A stretch of 56,568 bases of DNA from Bacteroidota bacterium (GCA_030833525.1 JAURGZ010000007.1:1-56568), one strand, 5' to 3'. Counted from the stretch's first letter, positions 32,731 through 43,427 are shown. Notes: generated by a model from the sequence alone, not told the origin. Numbers and translations are program-made.

Positions 32731-34718
32731 GGACATATATGTTGGCAGCCAGTTTGTCGCTGCTTGGAACGATAAAGGCTCAAACGGCTGATACTGCAGT
32801 TATTCGCAACGCCGTTGAACATGAAACAACCATGCAAGAGGCCCTGGACCCCATTTTGCCCGAGGCAAAACTCTTGGAAATGGGCTTTGGGGATACCTTG
32901 AAAAGCCCCGGTATGGATTTGATTGTTCAGCGAGTGGGTCCCGCTCGCTTGGTCTTTACCGGTGAAAACCATTCCTATTCCAAATTCAATTCCATGCTGG
33001 AATATGTGATGATGCGCAATCTGTACGAACAAAAAGGGTTCAACCGCTTTTTGATTGAATTGAGCCCGGCTCGAGCGCATTACATGAACCGCTATATCTG
33101 TGACGGAGATAGTGCCGCTTTGGCTGCATTGCGCAGCATGACGGGCTACCGGTATATGGATATGTTCAGGGCTATGCGCGCCTGGATGCAAGACGTACCC
33201 AAAGATCAGCAGATTCGAATCATAGGAATCGATGTCGAACGCTTTACCGATTTGCCCATGCTTCGGCTGCATGAAATTCTTCCCAAATCCAACATCCCTG
33301 ATAACCTCAAAGCTTTTGTTGAGACCCTCCATCAAATGGGGGCCATTGCCTTGGACAAGGGTCAAGTGGAATACCGTTCGGTTAAATTGCCTCATTTGCA
33401 GGGCTTACAGGCAGACGCAGACTTCGAGTGCACGTTGGCAGAGTTGGTTGAGCGTTATGCCGATAGCCTGGATGCGAGCATGAAAGCTTGGTTGGGCGAT
33501 GATTATGCGGGCTATGCCGAAGCCATGGGCTGGTTGAAAGAATATCAGCGATGGGAAGAAATGGATGACCTGGCCCAGCAATATGCGTGGCGCGAGGAAC
33601 ATATGTACCAGAATTTGAAGGCGGCCATGCAAGCAGAGCCGGCCGCTAAATTCTTTGGCCAATTTGGCCGCTGCCACATTGGTTTGACGCCTCAGCAACA
33701 AGACTGTGGCTGGTTTGAATACCATAGCGTCATGAATCGAATGAAGGAACGATACTTTCAAAACGACAGCATGGTACTTTCGATTGGGGTCTTTTACCGC
33801 GGCGAAATGGACGCTATTTCTACCAATGACCCGTCCAAGCGCCAAGCCATACGCGATGAGATTACCGCCATGACGGGTTATGAAAGCCCCGAAACTTATG
33901 TCTTTGATATCAGAGACTCCTCGGCGCGTTTGCCCCTATTGGCAGAGAAATTCAATTTGGCATTGCTTCACAGCGAGGAAATTGAGGGTTTAGAGGTTGA
34001 CACTACCCTGGATGCCTCGTATTACGGCGAGGGCAATGAAGATGGTACTGAATCGAGTGCTGCAGCTGCCTGGTTGATATTCGAGCCTATGGGTTTTCAA
34101 AATTTCGGAATCGATTACTCGACCATGGCCAATCACTTTGCGGGATTGAGTAAGCCTTTTGAGCAGGTGCCCAATCCCTTGATGTACAATTATGCATTGG
34201 CTTATCGTGGTCAGCATTTGGGTTTGCGATTGGAGCAAGGATTGTTTGCCCTCGACGTTTACAACGGCCTGGACGGGCGCATGCGATTGGCTGCTAACAG
34301 CACGAGTCTGGGACTCTTTGCTGATATCAACTTGGGATCCAATCTCGTACTGAGTCCTTGCGCAGGTGTGGGCCAGTACACAGACAAGTTGCATTGGTAT
34401 CCCACTTCGCCTTCCTTGCTGAATCCCGATACTCGTGAACGCGTGTCGGTGGTTTCTCATCAGAATTTCTGGAATGCAGGCTTCTCTGTGGGTTATCAAA
34501 TCTGGGAAATGCTTCGCTTGAGCGTTTTTGCCAATATGCAGGCCGCTTTCCAACAAGATCTGCAGTACTACTACAAGGGAACGCTGAATCCTTATTTGTC
34601 GGCTAACGCTTTGGGGCAACCCTTGAGCGGCTACAACATGGGTCTGCGCTTGGAATTTCTCTTCGATGTAGGTGGCAGCGACGAGTACGACTACGAATGG
34701 ATAACAGAAGATTGGTAA
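32727..34718 (+). CDS. Exported erythromycin-esterase-like protein with barrel-like C-terminus
   Basis: A 663-residue exported protein with a short signal peptide (MLAASLSLLGTIKAQ). Residues 75-400 resemble the erythromycin-esterase/EreA fold: FTGENHSYSKFNSMLEY (Glu80, His82), GFNRFLIELSPARAHYM (Glu111), and IIGIDVERF. This fold includes many hydrolases of unknown substrate, so antibiotic inactivation should not be assumed. Residues after 480 form strand-like repeats ending in GLRLEFLFDVGGSDEYDYEW, as in outer-membrane proteins. It is translated together with the previous gene (ATGA overlap). pssA begins seven bases later. Confidence 0.7.
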   Translation: MRTYMLAASLSLLGTIKAQTADTAVIRNAVEHETTMQEALDPILPEAKLLEMGFGDTLKSPGMDLIVQRVGPARLVFTGENHSYSKFNSMLEYVMMRNLYEQKGFNRFLIELSPARAHYMNRYICDGDSAALAALRSMTGYRYMDMFRAMRAWMQDVPKDQQIRIIGIDVERFTDLPMLRLHEILPKSNIPDNLKAFVETLHQMGAIALDKGQVEYRSVKLPHLQGLQADADFECTLAELVERYADSLDASMKAWLGDDYAGYAEAMGWLKEYQRWEEMDDLAQQYAWREEHMYQNLKAAMQAEPAAKFFGQFGRCHIGLTPQQQDCGWFEYHSVMNRMKERYFQNDSMVLSIGVFYRGEMDAISTNDPSKRQAIRDEITAMTGYESPETYVFDIRDSSARLPLLAEKFNLALLHSEEIEGLEVDTTLDASYYGEGNEDGTESSAAAAWLIFEPMGFQNFGIDYSTMANHFAGLSKPFEQVPNPLMYNYALAYRGQHLGLRLEQGLFALDVYNGLDGRMRLAANSTSLGLFADINLGSNLVLSPCAGVGQYTDKLHWYPTSPSLLNPDTRERVSVVSHQNFWNAGFSVGYQIWEMLRLSVFANMQAAFQQDLQYYYKGTLNPYLSANALGQPLSGYNMGLRLEFLFDVGGSDEYDYEWITEDW

Positions 34719-34725
34719 ATCAACG

Positions 34726-35484
34726 ATGAAGAAGAACCTAGCCAACTACATCACCCTGGGTAATTTGTTGTGCGGCCTACTGGCCTTGCAATGGCTCAGT
34801 CTTGGAGATGCGCAGGCCCCTTTCTACGCCTTTGCTCTAATGGGATTGGCGGCAGTTTTAGACTTTTTTGACGGCTTTACGGCTCGTTGGCTCGGTGCCG
34901 ATGGCGAGATGGGAAAACAACTCGATAGCCTGGCCGACTTGGTCAGTTTTGGCGTGGTTCCCGGTTTGATTTGGCGGCATTATATGTTGGAATTGGGCTT
35001 TTGCAGCAGCAGCGGATTTTGCATCAACCAATATGTATGGATGTTGATTCCATTAGCAGCGGCTTGGAGATTGGCCCGTTTCAATGTGCAATCGGATCAG
35101 GGTCCTGGTTTTGTTGGGGTTCCAACGCCGATGATGGGTTTAGCTTTGGCCGCATGGTCCTTGATTCCGTATGCCTTGAAATTACCATCTGAGGTGTGGA
35201 TTGACGGAGTGCTCAATAATTTCATTTACGGCATGCTTGGAATGTTTAACCAATTTTTAGTCTGGTTGTACATGCCATTGTTGGCGGCATTTTTAATGGT
35301 AGGGAATACCCGTATGCTTGCGTTTAAAGGGAAACTGGGTGTTTGGCACTATGCATTTTTGGGTTATTCGGTGCTAGCCTTGTTGGTTTTGCCTTTTGCA
35401 GCTGGGCCTCTGTTGCTGTTGGGTTATCTCATTTGTTCGGTTTTAGCGAACTTTGCAGCCAAGCAATCAAATTCAACAACATGA
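34726..35484 (+). CDS. pssA: CDP-diacylglycerol-serine O-phosphatidyltransferase
   Basis: A 252-residue membrane enzyme making phosphatidylserine, the precursor of phosphatidylethanolamine. The CDP-alcohol phosphotransferase motif D-G-x2-A-R-x8-G-x3-D-x3-D is in [20 protein letters not shown] plus DSLAD. The N-terminus [17 protein letters not shown] and several membrane helices match the Bacteroidota/archaeal-type PssA, not the E. coli PLD-type enzyme. It starts seven bases after the preceding gene and its stop overlaps the purE start (ATGA). Confidence 0.93.
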   Translation: MKKNLANYITLGNLLCGLLALQWLSLGDAQAPFYAFALMGLAAVLDFFDGFTARWLGADGEMGKQLDSLADLVSFGVVPGLIWRHYMLELGFCSSSGFCINQYVWMLIPLAAAWRLARFNVQSDQGPGFVGVPTPMMGLALAAWSLIPYALKLPSEVWIDGVLNNFIYGMLGMFNQFLVWLYMPLLAAFLMVGNTRMLAFKGKLGVWHYAFLGYSVLALLVLPFAAGPLLLLGYLICSVLANFAAKQSNSTT

Positions 35485-35984
35485 AAGTAGGCATCATCAT
35501 GGGAAGCGATAGCGACCTGCCCGTCATGCAGGAAGCGGCCAAAATCCTTGAACATTTGGGGGTTTCCCACGAAGTGAGCATCGTTTCCGCTCATCGTACA
35601 CCTGACCGTTTGATGGCCTATGCCAAAGAGGCTGCTGGTCGCGGTATCGCTTGCATCATCGCAGGAGCCGGCGGCGCTGCCCACCTTCCCGGTATGATTG
35701 CCAGCTTTACGCATCTTCCTGTCATTGGCGTGCCGGTTCAATCCAAAACCATGAGCGGGGTTGATAGTTTGTACAGCATCGTGCAAATGCCTCCGGGTGT
35801 TCCAGTGGCCACAGTGGCCATCAATGGAGCGATGAATGCCGGTATATTGGCTGCTCAAATTGTGGCTACAGGTGATGCTTCATTGGCTCAAAAAATCAAA
35901 GCCTACAAACAAGATTTGAAGGCGAGCGTATTGGAAAAAGCGGCTTCGGTCGAAAGCGACTGGCGCGAGCATCTCAAAAAGTAA
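35481..35984 (+). CDS. purE: N5-carboxyaminoimidazole ribonucleotide mutase
   Basis: A 167-residue class I PurE that converts N5-CAIR to CAIR in purine synthesis. [30 protein letters not shown] and [16 protein letters not shown] are the family blocks, with the catalytic His in AHRTP. The [20 protein letters not shown] segment follows. The ATG overlaps the pssA stop. The partner purK is not in the window. Confidence 0.96.
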   Translation: MKVGIIMGSDSDLPVMQEAAKILEHLGVSHEVSIVSAHRTPDRLMAYAKEAAGRGIACIIAGAGGAAHLPGMIASFTHLPVIGVPVQSKTMSGVDSLYSIVQMPPGVPVATVAINGAMNAGILAAQIVATGDASLAQKIKAYKQDLKASVLEKAASVESDWREHLKK

Positions 35985-35986
35985 TC

Positions 35987-36562
35987 ATGGTCATTGTCGG
36001 GAACGCCCTGGTGTCTGAAGACATCTTTGAGCGCAAGTTTGCTTGCCAAATTGGCAAGTGCAAAGGCATATGCTGCGTGGAGGGCGATGTAGGAGCGCCC
36101 TTGGAAAGCGCCGAGATTACCGAGATAGAGTCTCAATTGCCTGGCATACGTCCCTTTATGTCGCCCGAGGGCTTGGATTTGTTGGACCACGGCGGATTTC
36201 ACGAGACCGATGAAGACGGGGAGCCCGTAACCCGCTGCCAGGAATCAGGAGAATGCGTGTTTGTGGTGTATACCGCGCAAGGCGTGGCCTCTTGTGCCAT
36301 AGAACAAGCCCATGCACAAAGCCAAAGCTCTTTTCGAAAGCCCATCAGTTGCCATTTGTATCCCATTCGGGCCAAAAAATACGGTGCGTATACGGCCATG
36401 AATTACCACAACTGGGACATATGCAGCGATGCCTGCCAAGCGGGCACCGAAGGCAACATAGCGGTGCATGAGTTTCTGAAAGATGCGCTGATTCGCAAAA
36501 TGGGACCCGAATGGTACCAAGAGTTATGCGAGGTTTATGCCGCTTGGAAACCCCGATTCTAA
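35987..36562 (+). CDS. DUF3109-family cysteine-rich protein
   Basis: A 191-residue cytoplasmic protein with many cysteines: FACQIGKCKGICCVEGD near the N-terminus, then ESGECVF, SCAIEQAH, SCHLYPIRAKKY and DICSDAC. This is the DUF3109/YkgJ-related pattern thought to bind zinc or an iron-sulfur cluster; no function has been settled. It starts two bases after the purE stop. It converges with the UbiA-type gene, with ten bases between. Confidence 0.85.
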   Translation: MVIVGNALVSEDIFERKFACQIGKCKGICCVEGDVGAPLESAEITEIESQLPGIRPFMSPEGLDLLDHGGFHETDEDGEPVTRCQESGECVFVVYTAQGVASCAIEQAHAQSQSSFRKPISCHLYPIRAKKYGAYTAMNYHNWDICSDACQAGTEGNIAVHEFLKDALIRKMGPEWYQELCEVYAAWKPRF

Positions 36563-36572
36563 AAGACCTCCA

Positions 36573-37505
36573 TTACGGAAGGAACCAAACCCACAACAAA
36601 CCCGCTAGCATCAAACCCTTTTGCCAGTTGGCGGCACTGTGAAAATCATCGGCAGTTTGGGCCTGGGTCAATTTGAGCAAACCCCTGAACCAAAGCCCCA
36701 GCACCACCACCCAGCCATAAGCAAAAAACAGGAATTTGGGACTGGGCATAAAGTCATGGTAGAAAAGAGAGCCCTGGGCCTTGATGCCGAACAATTGAAG
36801 GAGTAAAACACTCAGCAACAGCATGAAATAGGCCACTTGAGCCCTTCTTTTGGCCGCTTTGATTCCCTTGGTTACGGCAAGGGTTTGATAGCCGCCTTTT
36901 GCATCGCCCTGTACATCTTCGGCATCTTTGGTGATTTCCCTGGCCAGAGTGGCCCAAAAGGCCAATAAGGCAAATTCGGCGAAGTATCCGCCTTTGACTT
37001 GATAAACCCCTCGGGAGGCGACATAGACCACCATGCCACCCATCAGGGCAATCAACACATTTCCTTGCCAAGGCGTGCCTTTCAAATCGCTCGAATAGAA
37101 GAACAACAAAAGGGAAATGGCGCTGACCAACAAACCCATGCCCAAACCGCTCAAATATCCAAACAGTAGACCTGCCAGGGCCAAAACGGCATAAAATCGC
37201 TTGGCAGATTGGGGGCTAATGTGCTGCGCAACAATGCGCTTGCGCGGCCGGTTGATGCGGTCGGTTTCTACATCGTAAATGTCATTGATGACGTAACCAG
37301 CGGCAGCAGTGAACAAACACGACAAACTCACAAATGCGGCTACCGGCCATCGAAAATTCCCCCAATCGATTTGAAACAAATCAGATAGGGTCTGCAAAGG
37401 GCCATGGGTGCGGGAACTGGCCATCATGAAAAGGGCTTGAAGCAGCAAGGTTAGACCCAGGTTTTTGGGTCGTACCAGCAGCCAATACCATTTCCAAGAT
37501 CTCAT
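36573..37505 (-). CDS. UbiA-family prenyltransferase
   Basis: A 310-residue polytopic membrane enzyme that moves a prenyl chain from its diphosphate to an acceptor. The first aspartate motif is in YVINDIYDVETDRINRP (NDxxDxxxD) and the second in DAEDVQGDAKGGYQTLAV, both intact. About eight hydrophobic segments. The DVQGDAKGG wording is like Bacteroidota proteins annotated as geranylgeranylglycerol-phosphate transferases, but substrates could also be menaquinone or other precursors. It follows def by five bases in the ruvX-def unit. Confidence 0.85.
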   Translation of the reverse strand: MRSWKWYWLLVRPKNLGLTLLLQALFMMASSRTHGPLQTLSDLFQIDWGNFRWPVAAFVSLSCLFTAAAGYVINDIYDVETDRINRPRKRIVAQHISPQSAKRFYAVLALAGLLFGYLSGLGMGLLVSAISLLLFFYSSDLKGTPWQGNVLIALMGGMVVYVASRGVYQVKGGYFAEFALLAFWATLAREITKDAEDVQGDAKGGYQTLAVTKGIKAAKRRAQVAYFMLLLSVLLLQLFGIKAQGSLFYHDFMPSPKFLFFAYGWVVVLGLWFRGLLKLTQAQTADDFHSAANWQKGLMLAGLLWVWFLP

Positions 37506-37510
37506 GCCGG

Positions 37511-38062
37511 TTAGCGTTTGGCGAATTTCATTTTGTAGGGGGCGTTTACGCGACCCTCAGACAGAGACTTTAGCTTGTTCTTGAGCATTTGGCGTTTCAA
37601 GGGAGCGATTCGATCGGTGAACAGAATGCCTTCGATGTGGTCGTATTCGTGTTGAATGATGCGCGCCGCCATGCCATCAAAGGTTTGGGTATGCTCTTGG
37701 AAGTTTTCATCCCAATAGCGTATGGTAAGCAGGCTATGCCTTTTGACGTTGGCGCGAATGAAAGGAATGCTCAAGCATCCCTCTTCGTATTCCCATTCAG
37801 TACCGGTTTCTTCCAGAATTTGAGCATTGATGAATGCCTGCTTGAAACCGGCGGGTTCAATGCCCTCTATTTCGCTGCCATCGATGACAAACAAACGAAT
37901 GTCGAGCCCGATCTGAGGTGCGGCCAAACCAATGCCATCAGATTCGTACATGGTTTCCCACATGTTGCTCAGCAACTGCGGCAAATCGGGGTATTGGGCA
38001 TCAATGTCTTGGGCTTTTTTGCGCAAGACAGGGGTTCCGTAGGCATATATGGGTAAAATCAT
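37511..38062 (-). CDS. def: Peptide deformylase
   Basis: A 183-residue metalloenzyme that removes the formyl group from nascent proteins. The three motifs are complete: GIGLAAPQIG (43-52), EEGCLSIP with metal ligand Cys96, and IQHEYDHIEG with ligands His138 and His142 and catalytic Glu139. The start overlaps the ruvX stop (ATGA). The product is cytosolic and acts at the ribosome exit. Confidence 0.96.
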   Translation of the reverse strand: MILPIYAYGTPVLRKKAQDIDAQYPDLPQLLSNMWETMYESDGIGLAAPQIGLDIRLFVIDGSEIEGIEPAGFKQAFINAQILEETGTEWEYEEGCLSIPFIRANVKRHSLLTIRYWDENFQEHTQTFDGMAARIIQHEYDHIEGILFTDRIAPLKRQMLKNKLKSLSEGRVNAPYKMKFAKR

Positions 38063-38472
38063 GGGTATTGACTCAAATGGGTTTGTAAAATTAAGGCTGC
38101 GCTCACGGTATCGACCAATCCCTTGTCTCTGCGCTTGCTTTTGGATGCACCCGAGGCGAGAATGCTCGCTTTGGCTTCCCGGCTGCTCATTCGCTCATCA
38201 ATGAAATGCAATGTCCAAGCGGGATAGGCCGCCCGCAGTTTTTCGATGAATTCGCGAACGGGTTGGGAGTTGTGGGTGTCGCTGCCATCGAGATTCAAAG
38301 GAACCCCAATGACGGCGCTGTCAACTTCATGCTCGGTCGAATAGGTTTTGAGCCAAGCAAATAGCTCATCGGTTTTGACTGTGGTTAAGGGTTGGGCGAA
38401 CATGCGCAAGGGGTCAGTCACCGCTAAGCCGGTTCGTTTGAGTCCGTAATCGATGCCCAAGATGCGCGCCAT
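38059..38472 (-). CDS. ruvX: Holliday-junction-resolvase-like protein RuvX/YqgF
   Basis: A 137-residue RNase-H-fold protein. RILGIDYGLKRTGLAVTDP carries the first catalytic aspartate, and the DERMSSREAKASIL segment the conserved acidic residue. YqgF is linked to pre-16S rRNA 5' end processing as well as junction resolution. The ATG at 38472 sits four bases after a TACCTTTG box, so it is probably leaderless. It heads ruvX-def-ubiA. Confidence 0.93.
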   Translation of the reverse strand: MARILGIDYGLKRTGLAVTDPLRMFAQPLTTVKTDELFAWLKTYSTEHEVDSAVIGVPLNLDGSDTHNSQPVREFIEKLRAAYPAWTLHFIDERMSSREAKASILASGASKSKRRDKGLVDTVSAALILQTHLSQYP

Positions 38473-38476
38473 CTTG

Positions 38477-38484
38477 CAAAGGTA
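38477..38484 (-). promoter_or_regulatory. TACCTTTG box for the ruvX operon, leaderless spacing
   Basis: TACCTTTG on the minus strand, four bases before the ruvX ATG. A TTG lies 22 bases upstream of it (38509-38507). Confidence 0.6.
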
Positions 38485-38510
38485 CTCGCCAAGGGTCAGC
38501 TTGAAGCAAC

Positions 38511-38543
38511 AAAAAACCCCGGGACGCAGTCCCGGGGTTTTTT
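38511..38543 (-). terminator. Bidirectional terminator after groEL
   Basis: A perfect 15-bp inverted repeat, AAAAAACCCCGGGAC and its complement, around a three-base loop. It gives a T6 run on either strand. It lies 22 bases beyond the groEL stop and about 26 bases upstream of the ruvX promoter box, so it also shields ruvX from groEL read-through. Confidence 0.95.
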
Positions 38544-38565
38544 AGGATGAACAACAAAAAAAGGC

Positions 38566-40218
<1,653 letters not shown>

Positions 40219-40226
40219 TTAGAGGT

Positions 40227-40502
40227 TTAGAGAATTGCCAAGATGTCGCTTTCGCGCATGATCAAATAATCTTTCCCTTCGACGCTGATTTCAGTTCCGG
40301 CATATTTACCGTACAGCACCAAATCGCCGTTCTTGACCGTCATAGGTTCGTCGGGCTTGCCATTTCCTACGGCAACAACGGTACCTTTTTGGGGTTTTTC
40401 TTTAGCGGTGTCGGGAATGATGATTCCTGAAGCAGTGGTCTGCTCGGCCTGAGCGGGTTCTATCAGAACTCGGTCGGCCAATGGTTTTACGTTAACTGAC
40501 AT
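40227..40502 (-). CDS. groES: Co-chaperonin GroES
   Basis: A 91-residue GroES lid subunit. [18 protein letters not shown] at the start, the mobile-loop region [19 protein letters not shown] and the [11 protein letters not shown] roof segment are intact. The ATG at 40502 is used; an upstream in-frame TTG is not family-like. There is no CIRCE element. Two AAAACTGACAA repeats lie 80 to 120 bases upstream and may be regulatory. Confidence 0.97.
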   Translation of the reverse strand: MSVNVKPLADRVLIEPAQAEQTTASGIIIPDTAKEKPQKGTVVAVGNGKPDEPMTVKNGDLVLYGKYAGTEISVEGKDYLIMRESDILAIL

Positions 40503-40580
40503 AATCAATTGAAAAGTTGTTCGAGACGCATTATTGAGAATTTCATGCCAAGCAGCGGGGAACTGTTGAAGGGGTTCCTT

Positions 40581-40623
40581 TTGTCAGTTTTTGGCTGAGA
40601 GGCTGCGACAACTTGTCAGTTTT
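40581..40623 (-). repeat. Two AAAACTGACAA direct repeats upstream of groES
   Basis: On the minus strand AAAACTGACAA occurs at 40623-40613 and at 40591-40581, 32 bp (about three helical turns) apart. They are between groES (start 40502) and the end of waaA (stop at 40616-40618, so one copy overlaps it). Position suggests heat-shock control of groESL; this is inference. Confidence 0.45.
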
Positions 40624-41866
40624 GCGACAGGAAGTCGTTCAGGGCATTTTGGTAGCGCTCAGCTTGCATCTGGATGGCCTGAGCGGCCGCTAGGCCGCGG
40701 TCTTGGATGGCTTGGGGGTTCTGCAGCCATTCCAGCAATACGGGCTCCCAGTGGAGTTCGCGTTTCAAAAATCCGTCTTGTTCGAATGCGGCGGCCTCGG
40801 GGAATTTGTCGGTTACAGGGCCGCACAAAACGGCGCATCCGGCAGCTAGGGCTTCGTATACATTGTGCAGGCCTCGGCCAAACCCACCGCCCACGGCAGC
40901 GGCTTGAGCCAAGGGGTATAGGCTACGCAGCAGGCCCAGGCCATCGAGCCACAAGCGATTTTGGTCAGGCCTTGGGTCTGCCAAGCTGTATTTGACCCCG
41001 AATGGGCCGTATGCATCCAGTGCACGTCCCTCTTGGGGCAAGGGTCTCGAGGGGTTGTGAGGGGCAATGATCCAGTTCCAAGATTGGCTGAGCTCTGGAT
41101 GACGGGCCCAAAACTCCATCAGTCGCTCTTCTTCTTCGGGCCAAGAACTTCCCAAGAGGAAAGTGGGTCGAAGACGAATCCATTCAGCCAGTTCCCCTGG
41201 AGCTTGGGCTTGGGCCAAGCGCTTTCGGGTTTGGAAGGCGCGAGCATCACCTAAGACTTGGGCTTTGAGTTTGTATTTCAGGAGCCATTGGCGATCGTCT
41301 TCCCTTTGAACGGCAATTTTTTCAGCGGCTGAGACGGCTAGAAGCCAAGGCTTAGCCCACGATTGAAAGATGAAATGATTCGGTCTAAACGAGGCATTCC
41401 ATATCCAAAAAGGAGTTCCAGCCAGCTGCAGCTGGCTTAGATGGTGTAACCAGAACTCATATTTCACCCAGATAGCCAGGTCGGGCTGCAAGGCTGATTG
41501 AAAACGAGACACCCAGATGGGGTGATCAAAGGGAAGGTAAACCCGATAGCTGTTCTTGGGTAAAGCCGCATTCTCGTAACCCGAAGGGGAAAAAAAGCTG
41601 AAAACCCATTGAGAGGGAATCGATTCAGTTGATTGCAAGCGATCTACCAGGGGAAGGGCCATTTCAAATTCGCCCCAAGAGGCGCAGTGTACCCAATAGC
41701 GTTTTTGACCCTCTTTTTTGGGGGGAATCCCATTTTGCACCTCTTGCAAAGCCCGAAAACTGCCCCTGATTTGTTTTTTACTTTTGGCTGAACCTATCCA
41801 TTTCCCCAGATGAAGTACAGGCCCGAAGAGGTACCAAGCGAACCGGTATAGGGTTCTGAGGATCAT
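40616..41866 (-). CDS. waaA: 3-Deoxy-D-manno-octulosonic acid transferase
   Basis: A 416-residue Kdo transferase that adds Kdo to lipid A precursor on the inner face of the inner membrane. An N-terminal hydrophobic anchor is followed by VHCASWGEFEMALPLVD with the catalytic glutamate, FSFFSPSGYENA, and the C-terminal GGFGRGLHNVYEALAAGCAV, which binds the nucleotide. Length normal. Its start overlaps the upstream gene's stop (ATGA). The presence of waaA, with the heptose enzyme at 13800, indicates LPS with an inner core. Confidence 0.93.
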   Translation of the reverse strand: MILRTLYRFAWYLFGPVLHLGKWIGSAKSKKQIRGSFRALQEVQNGIPPKKEGQKRYWVHCASWGEFEMALPLVDRLQSTESIPSQWVFSFFSPSGYENAALPKNSYRVYLPFDHPIWVSRFQSALQPDLAIWVKYEFWLHHLSQLQLAGTPFWIWNASFRPNHFIFQSWAKPWLLAVSAAEKIAVQREDDRQWLLKYKLKAQVLGDARAFQTRKRLAQAQAPGELAEWIRLRPTFLLGSSWPEEEERLMEFWARHPELSQSWNWIIAPHNPSRPLPQEGRALDAYGPFGVKYSLADPRPDQNRLWLDGLGLLRSLYPLAQAAAVGGGFGRGLHNVYEALAAGCAVLCGPVTDKFPEAAAFEQDGFLKRELHWEPVLLEWLQNPQAIQDRGLAAAQAIQMQAERYQNALNDFLSQN

Positions 41867-42636
41867 TCGAAGTAAGCAGGCTCTTTTTCGACCTTGAGGC
41901 CGGTGAGTTTGATGGGAATGATGATGGCCCCGTGCAGGCCAAATGCCAAATCGGTTTTGGTTCCCTGATCGGCGCTATTGGAGGCGTAGTTCCAGGGCCT
42001 TAGGCATTGGGTAAAGGCTTGGTGGGTGGTAAAGGCCAATTGAAAACTAATGGCTTCGTTGTTGTAATACTGCAAGCCCAATCGCTGTGAAACCTGTAAA
42101 CCGCTGCTGAGTCTATCGTAACCAGCGAGGTATTCTCCGCTCAACTGGGGGAGTTGGCCTTCGTCAAATTGGTAGCGAATGTAGTGTTGGCTGTGTCCAA
42201 GCCCGAGTTGACCGTACCAAGACCAGGTAGCTGTTCCTTTTTCCTTAAAGTCATGGGCACGTCCCATCCACAGGCGCAGGTTGTATCCGCGTTGATAGGC
42301 GCGAACAATGGCTGGGAAGCCAAACATGTCGATCAAGTCGCCTGAATCACCGTTGATTCCATCGAAAATGCCCTCTGTGTTCACGGCACTGCCTAACAAG
42401 GGTTCGTATTCGAATCCAAGCATCCAGTTGCTCACCGGTTGATAGGTGGCCCCCAATTGCATCGAGGTGTAGTAAGGGAAGCGCTGGGCCCAGTCACCGC
42501 CGCTGAGCGAATAACCCCCACCCACTTGCAAAGTGATCAAGGGTGGCTGCGTGTATACCCCGCTGTTGCTCAAGGTTTGCCCCCATGCCGATGGGCATAG
42601 AAACAGCCAAATCAAGCCAAACAGGTAGTTGCGCAT
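41863..42636 (-). CDS. Outer-membrane beta-barrel-like protein (unknown)
   Basis: A 257-residue exported protein with signal peptide (YLFGLIWLFLCPSAWGQ). The mature part is a series of amphipathic aromatic-ended strands (LGATYQPVSNWMLGFEYEPL, QLGLGHSQHYIRYQF, RLGLQYYNNEAISFQLAF, GLHGAIIIPIKL), as in eight- to ten-stranded barrels. No family is recognised. It is co-transcribed with waaA and starts four bases after a TATTTTCG box. With waaA behind it, an LPS- or envelope-related role is plausible. Confidence 0.7.
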   Translation of the reverse strand: MRNYLFGLIWLFLCPSAWGQTLSNSGVYTQPPLITLQVGGGYSLSGGDWAQRFPYYTSMQLGATYQPVSNWMLGFEYEPLLGSAVNTEGIFDGINGDSGDLIDMFGFPAIVRAYQRGYNLRLWMGRAHDFKEKGTATWSWYGQLGLGHSQHYIRYQFDEGQLPQLSGEYLAGYDRLSSGLQVSQRLGLQYYNNEAISFQLAFTTHQAFTQCLRPWNYASNSADQGTKTDLAFGLHGAIIIPIKLTGLKVEKEPAYFE

Positions 42637-42640
42637 GCAG

Positions 42641-42648
42641 CGAAAATA
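42641..42648 (-). promoter_or_regulatory. TATTTTCG box for the OMP-waaA unit, leaderless spacing
   Basis: TATTTTCG on the minus strand four bases before the ATG at 42636. The surrounding 16 bases (42634-42649) match those at mtgA exactly, start codon included. Confidence 0.5.
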
Positions 42649-42653
42649 GCGAT

Positions 42654-43427
42654 TTAGCCCCTTAGAAAGGGTTCTACGCAGGAATAAAAACCAGCGGGGT
42701 TTTCAGCGTGGACCCAATGGCCAGCCCCTTCAACGGCGGCAAATTGAGCTTGGGGGAAATGCTGCAAAATGTAAGCTTCGTCTTCGCTCTTGATGTAGGC
42801 GCTTTTGGCGCCTTTGACAAATAGGCTGGGTTTGTCGAAAATTCGCTCGAAACTCATGCCCCCAATGATTTCGGGGTAATGCGCTTCTAGGGCGCTCACG
42901 TTCACCTTCAAACGATACCCTCCCTCGGGAAGAGGCTCCATGTTTTTCAGTAAAAACTGGCGCACGGAAAGTTCTGGGGCGTATCGTGTAAAGGCTTCGT
43001 CGGCCTCACGGCGTGAGCCCATTTGCGCAAAGTCAATGCTTTTGAAGGCCTCAAAATAACGCAAATGACCGGGTATGTAAGCCTTAGGGGCAATGTCGAC
43101 CACCACCAGGCGGTTGATGCGCTCGGGCTGCAAATCTGCGGCCTTCATGGCCGTTTTGCCTCCCATGGAGTGGCCCAATATGGAAGCTGTTCGGTCACCC
43201 AAATGGTCCATCAGGCGAAACAAGTCTTCGGCCATGGCTGGGTAAGTGGCATCTGCATGGTGAACACTCTTGCCGTGGTTACGGGCATCGCAGGTGATGA
43301 CTCTTTTGTGTTCGGCGAGTTGATTGGCAAACAAATGCCAATTGTCTAGCATGCCAAAAACGCCGTGCAAGATGTAGACGGGCTCAGCAGCCGGGTCTCC
43401 ATATACGCGGTGATTGAGGATTTGCAC
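42654..43427 (-). CDS. Alpha/beta-hydrolase, YbfF-like esterase
   Basis: A 257-residue hydrolase. The oxyanion region HGVFGMLDNWHLFA, the nucleophile elbow GHSMGGKTAMKAA with catalytic serine, and the C-terminal GAGHWVHAENP with catalytic histidine are the YbfF-type esterase pattern; the CDARNHGKS segment is also typical. It starts with GTG immediately after the ald stop codon (TAAGTG, no gap), so translation is likely coupled to alanine dehydrogenase. Substrate unknown; acyl-CoA or short-chain esters in family members. Confidence 0.88.
   Translation of the reverse strand: MQILNHRVYGDPAAEPVYILHGVFGMLDNWHLFANQLAEHKRVITCDARNHGKSVHHADATYPAMAEDLFRLMDHLGDRTASILGHSMGGKTAMKAADLQPERINRLVVVDIAPKAYIPGHLRYFEAFKSIDFAQMGSRREADEAFTRYAPELSVRQFLLKNMEPLPEGGYRLKVNVSALEAHYPEIIGGMSFERIFDKPSLFVKGAKSAYIKSEDEAYILQHFPQAQFAAVEGAGHWVHAENPAGFYSCVEPFLRG

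Noticed and set aside
32727-34718. Macrolide resistance gene
   Set aside because: The fold resembles erythromycin esterase, but the protein is exported, has an extra barrel-like domain and sits in a housekeeping neighbourhood; the family has many members with other substrates.
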